A DNA stretch of 64,000 nucleotides from Peptoniphilus ovalis (GCF_018919265.1 NZ_JAHLQO010000004.1:186001-250000), one strand, 5' to 3'; shown: positions 15,160 through 23,748, counted from the first letter of the stretch. Program-made: numbers and translations. The notes: generated from the letters alone by a model not told the origin.

Positions 15160-16812
15160 CTATGGATTTATAAACTCCATTTTATAGCCTTGTGAGACGT
15201 TTATTCCATATTTAGTTAGTCGGTCAATGCCTATAAGTGCATAAGACAAACAACAAGCTAAGTGGTCTGCTCCTACTCTAGTTGCTGATTGATATACTAG
15301 ACCGTCTTTTTCATTGTCTAAGATTCTTACATTTTGGAGATGCTTCGCTAGGGTCTGTGTCATTTCATCATTCCAATTATAAAATCCTATGTAACCTCTT
15401 TTAATGGATTGCAATGTTCTTTGCATCTTTGAAGTCTTATCTACTGTTACCATTCTTGAGGATTCATTCCATCTGTCCGTAAAATGTATTAGACTGTATG
15501 GACTTGTTATTGTTTTCCAGTTACATGTATAAGTCGCATTAGGAAATGCTCTGAATAGTTCTGTATTCTTATCTGCTCCATATCCTGCATCGGCTATTAT
15601 TAGATTAGGATTAAAGGGTTTCAAATGACTTATTGCACATTTAACATCATATAAAGGCTGACTTTCACTTCTATAAAATGCTTTAAGTGATACCACTTGA
15701 AGTCTATAGTTACGTGTTAAGCCTAGGATTAATATCCAACTAGGTTCACCCCAATCTATACCCGCTACATAACCTATATAGTTGTCATTTCTTGATAGTT
15801 CTTCATCTTCTAGTGTTATCATATCTCTTACGTCTGATTCATTAAGAATTAATGATGTATTAGCATAAGGCATTCCCACTACGTAATTATAAAATAATTG
15901 CTTACTTGAATATGAGTATTCTCTTTTCTTTATATCATCTGCTGATATATGAGTAGAATTTAGTTGAGATATGAAATATCCTCTTAAGTCTCTTACGTCT
16001 TTATTCTTTGCTACCCATTGTCCTTTATTCCATCTGTTGAGTTCCCTTTTACATTTCTTACATAGGAATTTAAATGTTCCAGGCTCTATTTCGTTTGTTA
16101 ACCTATTTATTCCATTTTGCTTTACTTGAAATATACTATCCATTGTTATTTCTTGCCATGTATTACAGTGTTCGCATCTATGCAAGTAATGTTTTTGGTC
16201 TGATTTTTGAAATAAAGCATTTATACCTCTACCTGGTATAGTTGGTGTAGACCATCTTCTCATTAATCCGTATTTACTAGATTTTAAAGATTCAACAAAT
16301 GCAAGCTCTACTCCTTCTTTCATTCTGTCGTACTCATCTGCACAATACATATCAACGTCTGCACCTTCACCTTGGCTACCATCTCCTGATGTTCTCATAA
16401 AGATATTCGATGTTCCTATTGCTTTAGTTGATACGTTATTAAGCATCTTATTAAGTTTCTTACTTAGGTGTGGAGATGCTTTAAGTACTGGGTCTATTCT
16501 AGTTTTTGAGAAGTCTTCCATTTGAGCTTTTGTTGGGAATGTATACATTACATTTACATTTTCGTGAGTGTCTGCAAACCATAGGGCCTCTGTTGCTGCC
16601 ATTTCTGATAATCCTAACTGTCTTGATTTTTGCACTATCTTGTTAGGGTGTTTATCATTTAATAGTTCTTCTTGCCACGGCCTATTAGCAAATGGATTAT
16701 GGCTTGATGAAAAAGTTAAAGGCTTACCTTTTATAGTCTTATGTTTCATCGCCCATAGAGCAGGATATTTCATTGTCATTATGTCAAATATTTTCTTTTG
16801 CTCTTGGTCCAT
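15160..16812 (-). CDS. terminase large subunit (GpA-like)
   Basis: A 550-residue packaging motor. The ATPase part shows a Walker A-like K-S-R-Q-L-G-L-S at 62-69 and a Walker B ending A-D-E at about 158-160; residues about 220-260 hold two C-x-x-C pairs (C-E-H-C, C-K-K-C), the zinc ribbon typical of GpA-type large terminases after the S-T-P-T...D-Q motif. The nuclease part begins V-A-G-I-D-W-G (catalytic Asp) and continues with I-I-A-D-A-G-Y-G and a late H-L-A-C-C motif. It cuts and translocates DNA into proheads with TerS. Complete by length. Confidence 0.85.
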   Translation of the reverse strand: MDQEQKKIFDIMTMKYPALWAMKHKTIKGKPLTFSSSHNPFANRPWQEELLNDKHPNKIVQKSRQLGLSEMAATEALWFADTHENVNVMYTFPTKAQMEDFSKTRIDPVLKASPHLSKKLNKMLNNVSTKAIGTSNIFMRTSGDGSQGEGADVDMYCADEYDRMKEGVELAFVESLKSSKYGLMRRWSTPTIPGRGINALFQKSDQKHYLHRCEHCNTWQEITMDSIFQVKQNGINRLTNEIEPGTFKFLCKKCKRELNRWNKGQWVAKNKDVRDLRGYFISQLNSTHISADDIKKREYSYSSKQLFYNYVVGMPYANTSLILNESDVRDMITLEDEELSRNDNYIGYVAGIDWGEPSWILILGLTRNYRLQVVSLKAFYRSESQPLYDVKCAISHLKPFNPNLIIADAGYGADKNTELFRAFPNATYTCNWKTITSPYSLIHFTDRWNESSRMVTVDKTSKMQRTLQSIKRGYIGFYNWNDEMTQTLAKHLQNVRILDNEKDGLVYQSATRVGADHLACCLSYALIGIDRLTKYGINVSQGYKMEFINP

Positions 16813-16821
16813 ATCATCACC

Positions 16822-17193
16822 CTATATCCAACGCCTAACCTCGAACTCGTTTAATCTATTATGATTTATTTCTATTTCTTGAAGTCCATTTTCATATGAT
16901 AATTGATTTATATCTAATACAATGTATTCTTTATCGAAATACTCGTATTCTTCGTTTTTTAGTATCAATCTGATGTTATTAGAACGTGTTAGACTTATTT
17001 CGTACTCTCCGTAATACTTTTCAATGTCTATAGGCTTCATAAACTCCATAGGTTCTATAAAATTTATTACTTCAACATCTTTTATTTCTAGTATTGGGAA
17101 TTTTACATCGTCTACTGTTACAGAATATTCTTTATAATCTATCTTACAAGGTAGATTCTCTTTTATAGTTTCAACTATATCTTCATACTTCAT
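16822..17193 (-). CDS. hypothetical protein between terminase subunits
   Basis: A 123-residue protein, mixed alpha/beta, acidic, with many Ile/Glu/Tyr residues (E-Y-E-I-S-L-T-R-S, K-E-Y-I-V-L-D-I-N). It starts 4 bases inside the upstream gene (ATGA type overlap) and ends 10 bases before TerL. No family recognised. Confidence 0.55.
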   Translation of the reverse strand: MKYEDIVETIKENLPCKIDYKEYSVTVDDVKFPILEIKDVEVINFIEPMEFMKPIDIEKYYGEYEISLTRSNNIRLILKNEEYEYFDKEYIVLDINQLSYENGLQEIEINHNRLNEFEVRRWI

Positions 17194-17498
17194 GACTTGT
17201 TTTCCTCATCGTGGGTGTCATTAATTGTATTAATAAGGCTGTTATATAACTTATCCATAATCTTTTCATCGCTATTTGATATATCAGGCATTCTTATAAC
17301 TTCTTCTGTTACTATTTCTCCTCGCATTTGTAACATTAATGTTGCTAATCTTGTAAACTCATTAGTTGACTTGATTTCAATGTTTCCTTTTTTAAGTTCA
17401 CTATTAAATTTTTCTACTAAAAGATTCATTGTTTCTTGCAATAAGTCTTTATTGTTGTCTTCTATTTTATTTATTAGTGGATTTATTGGATTCATCAT
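17190..17498 (-). CDS. hypothetical helical protein between terminase subunits
   Basis: A 102-residue, mostly helical acidic protein (L-L-Q-E-T-M-N-L-L-V-E-K-F, E-F-T-R-L-A-T-L-M-L-Q-M-R). It overlaps the end of the TerS-like gene by 32 bases in another frame; a later start is possible. It could be an accessory terminase component, but no motif shows it. Confidence 0.5.
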   Translation of the reverse strand: MMNPINPLINKIEDNNKDLLQETMNLLVEKFNSELKKGNIEIKSTNEFTRLATLMLQMRGEIVTEEVIRMPDISNSDEKIMDKLYNSLINTINDTHDEENKS

Positions 17499-18174
17499 TT
17501 TTTCTCATTCGCCTTACTATTTCTTCTTGTTTATATCCTCTTGCTTTTAAATACTCTTCGTAGTATTCAGTCTGACTGTAGAAGTCTTCTTCTGCAACTT
17601 CTATTATGCTTATTACTTCTTCTTTCTTTTCTTTAGGTATATATTCCATTAGGATTGATATTATTCGGTAGTATTTTTCTTCGGTTAACTGTGCAAGGTA
17701 TTTCACCCCGTAATTAGTTAATCCATAGCTTGCACCACCTGTAATTTTATCTTTAAGGCTTATTGCTTGGAATACATCATATAGAGTTATATCTACATTC
17801 TGCATATCATCTTTGAATCTCTTAGCTCCCTCTTGTATTACATCATCTATAAAGTCTAAGTCTGATTTCAGCTTATCTTCTTTGGTGACTAAACTTTTAG
17901 GACTTCTAAAGATTCTATCACTAAGTCTTCCCTGGTCTAAGAATTCTAATAAGTATTTATCTTCGGTATTGTTTTGATTTATATATTCTTTAAACTTACC
18001 TATATATCCAGTTGATATTTTAAAGCCTTTACTTACTAGATACACTCTTATCTCCTTAAGTGTTTTTTGAGCCTTTATCATTTTTATAACGTCATCTGCA
18101 TAAGGCAGTTCCATAAGCTCTTGTACTTTAGGCGGTAAGTCTTTTTTAGTTATCGTCTTTTTGTTATCTGTCAA
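17467..18174 (-). CDS. terminase small subunit-like DNA-binding protein
   Basis: A 235-residue protein with an N-terminal helix-turn-helix-like segment (residues about 28-66: I-K-A-Q-K-T-L-K-E-I-R-V-Y-L then T-G-Y-I-G-K-F-K) and a long helical remainder, as in small terminases that bind the packaging site. It lies upstream of TerL in the first part of the late operon, the normal place for terS. It starts 4 bases inside the preceding gene. Family call by position and the HTH; moderately sure. Confidence 0.55.
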   Translation of the reverse strand: MTDNKKTITKKDLPPKVQELMELPYADDVIKMIKAQKTLKEIRVYLVSKGFKISTGYIGKFKEYINQNNTEDKYLLEFLDQGRLSDRIFRSPKSLVTKEDKLKSDLDFIDDVIQEGAKRFKDDMQNVDITLYDVFQAISLKDKITGGASYGLTNYGVKYLAQLTEEKYYRIISILMEYIPKEKKEEVISIIEVAEEDFYSQTEYYEEYLKARGYKQEEIVRRMRKNDESNKSTNK

Positions 18175-18470
18175 TTATCTATGTAGAGTGACTTAAAGAA
18201 TAACTCTGTAATTGCTACCGCTCTTTTAAATCCCTCTCTTATAGATTCACTGTCCTTACTGTTATATCCATCTAGTAATAAGTCACTATTTTCTTCTAGG
18301 AACTTTCTATAGCTTTCAGCAATTTGTATAGGCTCATCTGATGTTAGTTCTACATCATATTCAAATTGATAATCAGGTAACATATCTTTAATGCTTAAGT
18401 CTTTTTTAATGACGATAACTGACGGTTTCTGATTATTCATTCTCTTTGGTTCTATTGATTTACGCTTCAT
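18171..18470 (-). CDS. first gene of late operon, hypothetical
   Basis: A 99-residue protein with a basic N terminus (M-K-R-K-S-I-E-P-K-R) and an acidic helical remainder. The ATG at 18470 is followed immediately by coupling to the TerS-like gene. It is the first gene after the leader and terminator described at 18524-18555. No family recognised. Confidence 0.55.
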   Translation of the reverse strand: MKRKSIEPKRMNNQKPSVIVIKKDLSIKDMLPDYQFEYDVELTSDEPIQIAESYRKFLEENSDLLLDGYNSKDSESIREGFKRAVAITELFFKSLYIDN

Positions 18471-18523
18471 AAGTCACCCCCCCCACCTTGAACGTATATT
18501 TATTGATTACTTGAATTACACAT

Positions 18524-18555
18524 AAAAAAATCATCAAGTTGTTTCTTCTTGATGA
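18524..18555 (-). terminator. terminator in leader of late operon
   Basis: On the minus strand TCATCAAG, a 9-base loop, CTTGATGA and seven T. It lies between the probable late promoter (18609-18637) and the first late gene (start 18470), so late transcripts must pass it; it may also end the early transcript. Confidence 0.75.
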
Positions 18556-18608
18556 CTGATTTTTATATTTTTAATTGTTTTGTATTTCAAGCCTTTTTAC
18601 ACACATAC

Positions 18609-18637
18609 ATTATACCATGTTAGTAGGGAATATAAAT
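18609..18637 (-). promoter_or_regulatory. probable late promoter, weak -35
   Basis: TATAAT on the minus strand occupies 18609-18614. The base stretch 17 nt upstream (18632-18637) reads ATTTAT, a poor -35, as expected for a promoter needing an activator. The repeat cluster lies immediately upstream and the late regulator gene just beyond it. Confidence 0.5.
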
Positions 18638-18644
18638 GAATGTT

Positions 18645-18700
18645 ATCGCATATTTACGCACATTTTTGCATATTTACGCATATTTTTACATATTTTAGAA
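18645..18700 (-). repeat. direct repeats upstream of late promoter
   Basis: On the minus strand the 13-mer TGCGTAAATATGC occurs twice, with the related units ATATGTAAAAATATG and ATGCAAAAATGTG between and before. Spacing is about two helical turns. They sit just upstream of the weak -35, the place of an activator binding site, and follow the late regulator gene. Confidence 0.6.
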
Positions 18701-18705
18701 TAAAA

Positions 18706-19191
18706 TTAGATACCTCTTAAATTATTGATAGCTAGTTGTAAAACTCCTTCTTTTAATAGAATCCTAACTCTTGATGCTGTCCTATCCACTTCTCCCGCAA
18801 TATCATTAATATCTAACATTTCTAAATATCTTAATTCTAATACCTTTGCTTGCATACTCTTTATATATATTAACTTTTCAATTAATTCATTTTTAGCTAG
18901 TATATACTCGAATTTTTTACCTTTTAGGTCTTGTTCTAGGTCCATTAACTTATCTGATAGCTTTTCAAATCCCGATAAATTAGAAGTCTGTACTCTATCT
19001 TTGCTGTAGTCTATAGCTCCTATGCTACCGTTTAGCTCCCTTAACTCTTCTTCTAGACTTTCTTTACCTTCTATGTATTTAGATAATCTTACAAGCCTAG
19101 TGAGTTTCTCCCTCTCTTTTTTAATAGCTTCATTTAGCGACTTCTTGTCAAATACTTCTCCATTTACTGTTACTATTTCTTTATCTTGCAT
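18706..19191 (-). CDS. late transcription regulator (DUF1492/ArpU-like, sigma-region-4-like)
   Basis: A 161-residue protein. Residues about 1-110 are coiled-coil-like helices with an I-D-Y-S-K-D motif; residues about 112-160 form a sigma-70 region 4-like helix-turn-helix (V-L-E-L-R-Y-L-E-M-L-D-I-N-D-I-A-G-E then T-A-S-R-V-R-I-L-L). Such ArpU/RinA/DUF1492 proteins act as the last early gene and switch on the late operon. Repeats and a weak promoter follow directly downstream, which supports this role. It is a better fit than a terminase subunit because it lacks other domains. Confidence 0.7.
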   Translation of the reverse strand: MQDKEIVTVNGEVFDKKSLNEAIKKEREKLTRLVRLSKYIEGKESLEEELRELNGSIGAIDYSKDRVQTSNLSGFEKLSDKLMDLEQDLKGKKFEYILAKNELIEKLIYIKSMQAKVLELRYLEMLDINDIAGEVDRTASRVRILLKEGVLQLAINNLRGI

Positions 19192-19233
19192 TAAGTCCCC
19201 CGCTATATATTTAGCACTCCATTAATCAGTGTG

Positions 19234-20331
19234 CTAATCTTCTTTCTCAACTTCTTTAATTAACCATTCTAAGTAGTTTTTACTCTTTTTTAGGTCTTCG
19301 GCTTTATTTTTGTGCCTATATCTTATTAAGTACTTAAGAACATTAAAAAGATAGACTCCTTCGTTTATTGATTTAGCGTTATTGTTTACTATGTCTTTAA
19401 TAATATCTAGTGTATTTCGTCCGTTGATGTAATAGTGGTTAGGATATTTTTTTGAAATTGTTTCTTCATTTATCTTTTTTTCTAATAATTTATTTCTACT
19501 TAACTGATTCATTAAAGCTAATACCCTGTTCATTATTTCTATATGTTCATCGTTCCTATAGTCAATGTCGCTATAGATTATTAACACCATGTTTTCTTTA
19601 GTATTCATTTCTAACACTAGTGTTATATCCAGTTCTTTATGTTTTACTACTGTTAAGATTCTATCATTTCTTTCGTATTCATCATTAAATTCGAATCCGT
19701 AATCTTCCATTTTATTTTTAAAATCTTCTATAGTTTTTATTTTCGATTGATTATCTTCTTTATTATCTTCATGTTCATTTTCTGTTGTTTTGTTTGCTTC
19801 ACTTCCCTTTTTATTTCTCATTCTCAATAGTGTTGATAAATGTAATATCTTATGCATTAATCTTATATGTGTTGTATTTTCAATATCGTAATCGCTATAA
19901 ACTATTAAGACAGCTTTTGTTTGAATATTAATTTCTAGTACTACCGTTAAATTTTCCTCTCCATTTTTTGCTATAGTTAAAAGCCTTTCATCATTTTCGT
20001 ACTTATCATTAAAAATAAATCCATCGCCCATTAATATTTTTTTAAAATCCTCTATAGTTTTCATTGATTTTTGTTCCTTTATTTCATCATCTGCTTTTTC
20101 TAAAGCTTCCAGCAATCTTTTTCTCATTTTTTCTTCAATCTTTTCAATATCTGCTTCTGTTGGTTCTTTGTTTTCTACTGGTCTTCTTTCGTAGTACCAT
20201 AAAGGAGTATTATTTATATAAGGCTTTTGCCTTTTGTCGACCTTATATGCATCATACAAGATATATATAGCACCAATAATAACTAATCCATAAACTAATA
20301 ATATTGTTATATCTAATATTCCCATATTCAC
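19234..20331 (-). CDS. membrane-anchored protein with two internal repeats and C-terminal DUF3310
   Basis: A 365-residue protein with an N-terminal transmembrane helix (residues 5-27), a charged linker, two repeats of about 75 residues (about 93-165 and 198-270, both beginning K-T-I-E-D-F-K and containing F-N-D-x-Y-E and V-L-I-x-Y-S-D), and a C-terminal domain with N-H-Y-Y-I-N-G-R...V-L-K-Y-L-I-R-Y...L-K-K-S, the pattern of the phage DUF3310 family. DUF3310 proteins are usually short and soluble; this fusion to a membrane anchor is uncommon in my experience. Function unknown. Confidence 0.6.
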   Translation of the reverse strand: MNMGILDITILLVYGLVIIGAIYILYDAYKVDKRQKPYINNTPLWYYERRPVENKEPTEADIEKIEEKMRKRLLEALEKADDEIKEQKSMKTIEDFKKILMGDGFIFNDKYENDERLLTIAKNGEENLTVVLEINIQTKAVLIVYSDYDIENTTHIRLMHKILHLSTLLRMRNKKGSEANKTTENEHEDNKEDNQSKIKTIEDFKNKMEDYGFEFNDEYERNDRILTVVKHKELDITLVLEMNTKENMVLIIYSDIDYRNDEHIEIMNRVLALMNQLSRNKLLEKKINEETISKKYPNHYYINGRNTLDIIKDIVNNNAKSINEGVYLFNVLKYLIRYRHKNKAEDLKKSKNYLEWLIKEVEKED

Positions 20332-20337
20332 CCCCCC

Positions 20338-20799
20338 CTAAGCTTTTAATATTCCAAATTCTTTATTAAGTAAATCATTTTTTAAGACTGTAAAATCATA
20401 ATTCTTGCTTCGTAATACATAAAAATGAGGGTATTCTTTTACAGCTTTTCCCATCTCAATTGTATCTTCTACAGTTCCTTTATTACTTGTTACAATCTTG
20501 TATGTTTCACCAATATTTATTTTCTTAGACTCTTCTTTAGGCTTCTTTTCTTTTTTTATTAATCCTACTTGCCATTTATTTTCAATCTCATCTTCGAATA
20601 GGTTATATAGATTTATTATTTTGTTATAGTTTTCCTTTGAAATTGTTTTAGTTGCCCCCTCTGTTAAATTCCTTACTGTAGCTACACTTAAGTTGGTGTG
20701 CTTAGCAGTGTTTCTAATGGTTTTATAATAAAATCTTATCTTTTTGCATTTTTCTATAAATTCTTCACTTAAGTTAATTCTGTCACTTTTACATTTCAT
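20338..20799 (-). CDS. HTH protein with C-terminal conserved domain (family with 49706 and 48896 genes)
   Basis: A 153-residue protein. Residues about 25-65 look like a helix-turn-helix that is related to region-2 protein 49706-50161; residues about 92-150 carry I-G-E-T-Y-K-I, G-K-A-V-K-E-Y-P-H-F-Y-V-L-R-S-K-N-Y and a D-L-L ending, a small beta domain also seen in 48896-49645 and 49706-50161. It probably binds DNA and could be a regulator. It overlaps the next upstream gene by 4 bases. Confidence 0.55.
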   Translation of the reverse strand: MKCKSDRINLSEEFIEKCKKIRFYYKTIRNTAKHTNLSVATVRNLTEGATKTISKENYNKIINLYNLFEDEIENKWQVGLIKKEKKPKEESKKINIGETYKIVTSNKGTVEDTIEMGKAVKEYPHFYVLRSKNYDFTVLKNDLLNKEFGILKA

Positions 20800-21302
20800 A
20801 GGTCTTCCTCTTTAATAAATTGACCGTCAATAGTTTTTCCTTTTCTATTTGCAATTTCATTATATGCACTTTCTACGCACTCTTTGAATTCTAAATTATA
20901 TATTATCGATATACCTATCAAGTTTCCTAAGAAATATTTTAAACCAGAAATATTATTATAATTGTCTCTTAAAACATCTTGAATATTCCTTGCTAAAGTA
21001 TTAATTATAGTTTTTTTATTATTTTCTTTTTTAATTTCTTCAACAAATTTTAATTGCCATTTTAAAACCTCTTCATATATGCCATTTAATTCTATGTTTT
21101 TACTTAACATGTTCCCAATAACTAATGTTACGTAGATATCGCCAATACTATCTTTTATCATCTCTAAATTTTCTTTAGATATGCCTTTTATAAGCTCTGA
21201 AATTTCTTCTGCTGTTTTTATGGATTGACCTTCTACTGTTCCTTTAGTGTCTAAGTCTCTATCTTTTGCCCATTTAATAATTTTTTCATTTAATTCTTTC
21301 AT
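20796..21302 (-). CDS. MazG-like nucleotide pyrophosphohydrolase
   Basis: A 168-residue protein with MazG-type helices: E-E-I-S-E-L-I-K-G-I (metal-binding Glu residues), D-S-I-G-D-I-Y-V-T-L-V-I-G and a C-terminal A-Y-N-E-I-A-N-R-K-G-K. MazG-like enzymes hydrolyse (d)NTPs or ppGpp-related nucleotides and are frequent in phages. There is an inserted central helix (about 75-120) compared with minimal MazG proteins. Overlaps both neighbours by 4 bases. Confidence 0.7.
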   Translation of the reverse strand: MKELNEKIIKWAKDRDLDTKGTVEGQSIKTAEEISELIKGISKENLEMIKDSIGDIYVTLVIGNMLSKNIELNGIYEEVLKWQLKFVEEIKKENNKKTIINTLARNIQDVLRDNYNNISGLKYFLGNLIGISIIYNLEFKECVESAYNEIANRKGKTIDGQFIKEEDL

Positions 21303-21553
21303 AGCTCTATATTTTCTCCTTTTTCTATAGTTTCCATTAGTTTATAAAATAGACTAAATATTTCTTTTTGGTCTTTAGGTCTTAATTCTGCAAATCCCTC
21401 AAAGTCTGTGTTGATTATATACGGTGTTCTATAATTTGCTGTTAGAACCGTTTCATCATTTTTATTCTGTACAACTATTGATTCTGATAGACTTGATTTA
21501 TATACTCCTAATTTCTTTCTTACAAGTTCCACGAATAAGTCATTTAATTTCAC
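21299..21553 (-). CDS. small hypothetical protein
   Basis: An 84-residue protein. Its second half (E-L-R-P-K-D-Q-K-E-I-F-S-L-F-Y-K-L) resembles the L-P-V-E-D-R-E-I-L-F-G-L-I-Y-K-Y segment of the DUF1642-like proteins at 22749 and 50356, so it may be a member of the same modular set. Function unknown. Confidence 0.5.
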   Translation of the reverse strand: MKLNDLFVELVRKKLGVYKSSLSESIVVQNKNDETVLTANYRTPYIINTDFEGFAELRPKDQKEIFSLFYKLMETIEKGENIEL

Positions 21554-21572
21554 TTTGTCCCTCTATATTTGT

Positions 21573-22133
21573 TTATAATGATAACAATCTCTTTATATCT
21601 TTAGGCTTATGACCGTCATATTCAGGTGCTTTTTCCAGTGTTTTTATATCTTTGAATAAGTCCCAGTATTTTAGATTATAGTGATAAGTATATTGACCTT
21701 CAGGTGTTTCTATTCCACATATGAAATCTCCATCAAACATTGTACCGTCGTGATGCTGCTTAGATTTCCACGATATTTCTTTATGGTCTAAAAGAATTCT
21801 AAGAAATAAAATCATTCTATGATAATAAAGTTCTTCAAATGTATGATAACCATCTGATATACCTTTTCTTGATATACCTTCTTCTTTTAGGCTTTCTAAT
21901 ATCTCATTTATCTTGTCGATTTCAATTTCCCTTTCACCAAATATATTTTTATATTCTTCGTCGTTAGTTTTTATATATACTGTGCATTCATTTAAATCTA
22001 ACGTAAATTCCTTTGAGCCGTCCCAAGTTAATAAGCATATATACACTTCATCATTTGTAAAATCTATATAGCTTATCTCTTCATTTGAATAATAATTCCC
22101 AGTGTTTAAATCAGTAACTTCTATAATATTCAT
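21573..22133 (-). CDS. phage protein with W-K-S-K-x-H-H-D-G motif (WDGH-type)
   Basis: A 186-residue protein. The C-terminal half carries W-K-S-K-Q-H-H-D-G-T-M-F-D-G-D-F-I-C-G-I and P-E-G-Q-Y-T-Y-H-Y, a well-conserved His/Asp/Trp cluster of a phage domain known as WDGH; conserved His and Asp residues suggest metal binding or catalysis but the activity is unknown to me. The N-terminal part is beta-rich. It is in the early operon among small accessory genes. Confidence 0.5.
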   Translation of the reverse strand: MNIIEVTDLNTGNYYSNEEISYIDFTNDEVYICLLTWDGSKEFTLDLNECTVYIKTNDEEYKNIFGEREIEIDKINEILESLKEEGISRKGISDGYHTFEELYYHRMILFLRILLDHKEISWKSKQHHDGTMFDGDFICGIETPEGQYTYHYNLKYWDLFKDIKTLEKAPEYDGHKPKDIKRLLSL

Positions 22134-22154
22134 TCTAACCCGCCTTATTTTCTA

Positions 22155-22508
22155 TCATTCTTTGCTTGCATTGCTGCCCCATATATTTGTAAGTCTGTAA
22201 TATATTCTAGCTACATCTTCTCTTGATAATGTTTTTGAGTGATTTATATTATTTAACCAATCCTCAAATACACAAAGGACATCTCCTAAATCGTCATATG
22301 ACATTTTTATTGTTACTATTTTTTCTGCTTTAGGTTCTTCTGCCTCTGCTGCTTCTATGGGTACATCAAATTCTTGTTCAACTTCGCAACATTCTGGCTC
22401 ATTTAAAACTCCAGTCTCTATTAGTCCATTGCTTCCAAGAGCACCAGCAATATTTTCAATCGCTTTAATAAATCTTTCTTGAACTTCTACAGCTATCTTA
22501 ATTTCCAT
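22155..22508 (-). CDS. hypothetical protein sharing C-terminal module with 42250-42438
   Basis: A 117-residue protein: N-terminal helix, a Glu/Ala-rich linker (about 40-62), then a C-terminal module (K-I-V-T-I-K-M-S-Y-D-D-L-G-D, F-E-D-W-L-N-N-I-N) that is nearly the same as the whole 62-residue protein encoded at 42250-42438 in region 2. The module is thus exchanged between the two phage genomes. No function known. Confidence 0.6.
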   Translation of the reverse strand: MEIKIAVEVQERFIKAIENIAGALGSNGLIETGVLNEPECCEVEQEFDVPIEAAEAEEPKAEKIVTIKMSYDDLGDVLCVFEDWLNNINHSKTLSREDVARIYYRLTNIWGSNASKE

Positions 22509-22521
22509 AAATTAGTCCTCC

Positions 22522-22752
22522 TTAATTTTTAAAAATTTCCATGACTCTATCCACTGCCTTTATAGGAGAATCAGCTTTAACTAAAATAAACACATCAACA
22601 AATCCATGTTTTCTAACTGCATATAATTCTTCTTGCAGGTACGCGTATACATAATCTCCATACTTTTTATCCAATTCATCAAGGCAAGGTACTTCCCAAA
22701 ATCTTTCATTATCTATATCTCTATAGCATTTTTGTATATTTTCGTAATTCAT
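22522..22752 (-). CDS. small hypothetical protein
   Basis: A 76-residue protein with aromatic-rich stretches (D-Y-V-Y-A-Y-L-Q-E-E-L-Y) and a beta strand V-D-V-F-I-L-V-K-A. It overlaps the upstream DUF1642-like gene by 4 bases. No family recognised. Confidence 0.5.
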   Translation of the reverse strand: MNYENIQKCYRDIDNERFWEVPCLDELDKKYGDYVYAYLQEELYAVRKHGFVDVFILVKADSPIKAVDRVMEIFKN

Positions 22753-23276
22753 CCTTCCACCTCTATAATTTCATAGTCTGATAAGTCTGTTCCAAATCTT
22801 TCTTTTATATCTTCGATTTCTGCTTCTTTAAATTTACAATTTTTACTAGAATTATCTGTCATTAAACTTAGGTCATTATAATCATCTTTATATAAATATA
22901 AGTCTCTAGTTTTACCCTCGTAATGAATTTTAGATATATTGTTAGAAAACGCGTTTCCTCTTGTATAATAAATATCTCTTGCACTAATTTCAGTTAATAA
23001 CCCAAATTTATGTTTTAAATAATATTTCTTTTTTTCTTCTCTTTCTTCTACTGGTGTTGTTGTATATTTGTAGATTAAACCAAATAATATCTCCCTGTCT
23101 TCAACTGGTAATTCCGTAAAGTCGTTATTGTAAGTATCAACAAGAAACTCTTCTCTTGTATCTACGCTAAAATAATATTTACATTCTTCTGAATCGTAAA
23201 CTTCAATAAAATCATCATCTATTTTTACTGTGTAATCCCAATCTTTTAATTGTTTTATGAGTTCTTTTGTTGTCAT
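22749..23276 (-). CDS. DUF1642-like phage protein, region-1 copy
   Basis: A 175-residue protein. Its first 75 residues are identical to those of the product of 50356-50811, and the DNA is identical too; the remainder diverges but both end in a DUF1642-like tail (I-x-E-x-F-G-T-D-L-S-D-Y-E-I-I-E-V-E). It has no catalytic motif. The identical N-terminal half and changed C-terminal half show mosaic exchange. Confidence 0.65.
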   Translation of the reverse strand: MTTKELIKQLKDWDYTVKIDDDFIEVYDSEECKYYFSVDTREEFLVDTYNNDFTELPVEDREILFGLIYKYTTTPVEEREEKKKYYLKHKFGLLTEISARDIYYTRGNAFSNNISKIHYEGKTRDLYLYKDDYNDLSLMTDNSSKNCKFKEAEIEDIKERFGTDLSDYEIIEVEG

Positions 23277-23542
23277 TTCAATATGCTCTCCATTTTTTTA
23301 TTCATTTCTTTCATAAATATTTCTTTCATATCAACACTATTAAACATCTCTTTAAACTGTTCTGATATGAAGTCATCTAAATTATCATTAATTCTATTTT
23401 CTACAAGTTCTACATCTATTAAAAATCGTTCTTGCCACATATTTTTAAATTCTTCTACAATAAATTTTTTTATATCATCTTTTACATCTTGCCAATCTTT
23501 TTCTGTAAAATCAGACAACATTACATTAAATAGTTTTTCCAT
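23273..23542 (-). CDS. conserved helical protein, region-1 copy
   Basis: An 89-residue amphipathic helical protein (L-S-D-F-T-E-K-D-W-Q-D-V-K-D-D-I). The region-2 copy at 50808-51077 differs at only two residues. It overlaps the next gene by 4 bases. Unknown function. Strong conservation between two otherwise different phages implies either recent exchange or use in both. Confidence 0.65.
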   Translation of the reverse strand: MEKLFNVMLSDFTEKDWQDVKDDIKKFIVEEFKNMWQERFLIDVELVENRINDNLDDFISEQFKEMFNSVDMKEIFMKEMNKKMESILK

Positions 23543-23544
23543 TT

Positions 23545-23748
23545 TTACTCCTCATTTATTTCATCAAATAATTTTTTGTATAAATCAATTGTTTCGACAC
23601 AATGTTTTAATTCTAGTTGCATTATCGCTCTTGCGATTTTTCCAAGGTTTTTATTTTTTAACAGTTCTTCAAGTTGCCCTTGTTTATAAGACAACTGACC
23701 TATCTCTTTTGATAACCACAAATTATCCAAATTTATTACATTTCCCAT
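23545..23748 (-). CDS. small conserved helical protein, region-1 copy
   Basis: A 67-residue protein related throughout to 51080-51283 (shared N-V-I-N-L-D-N, L-S-K-E-I-G-Q-L-S-Y, L-K-H-C-V-E-T-I-D-L-Y-K-K-L-F-D-E-I-N). Probably all helical. It follows the basic protein gene by 3 bases. Function unknown. Confidence 0.6.
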   Translation of the reverse strand: MGNVINLDNLWLSKEIGQLSYKQGQLEELLKNKNLGKIARAIMQLELKHCVETIDLYKKLFDEINEE

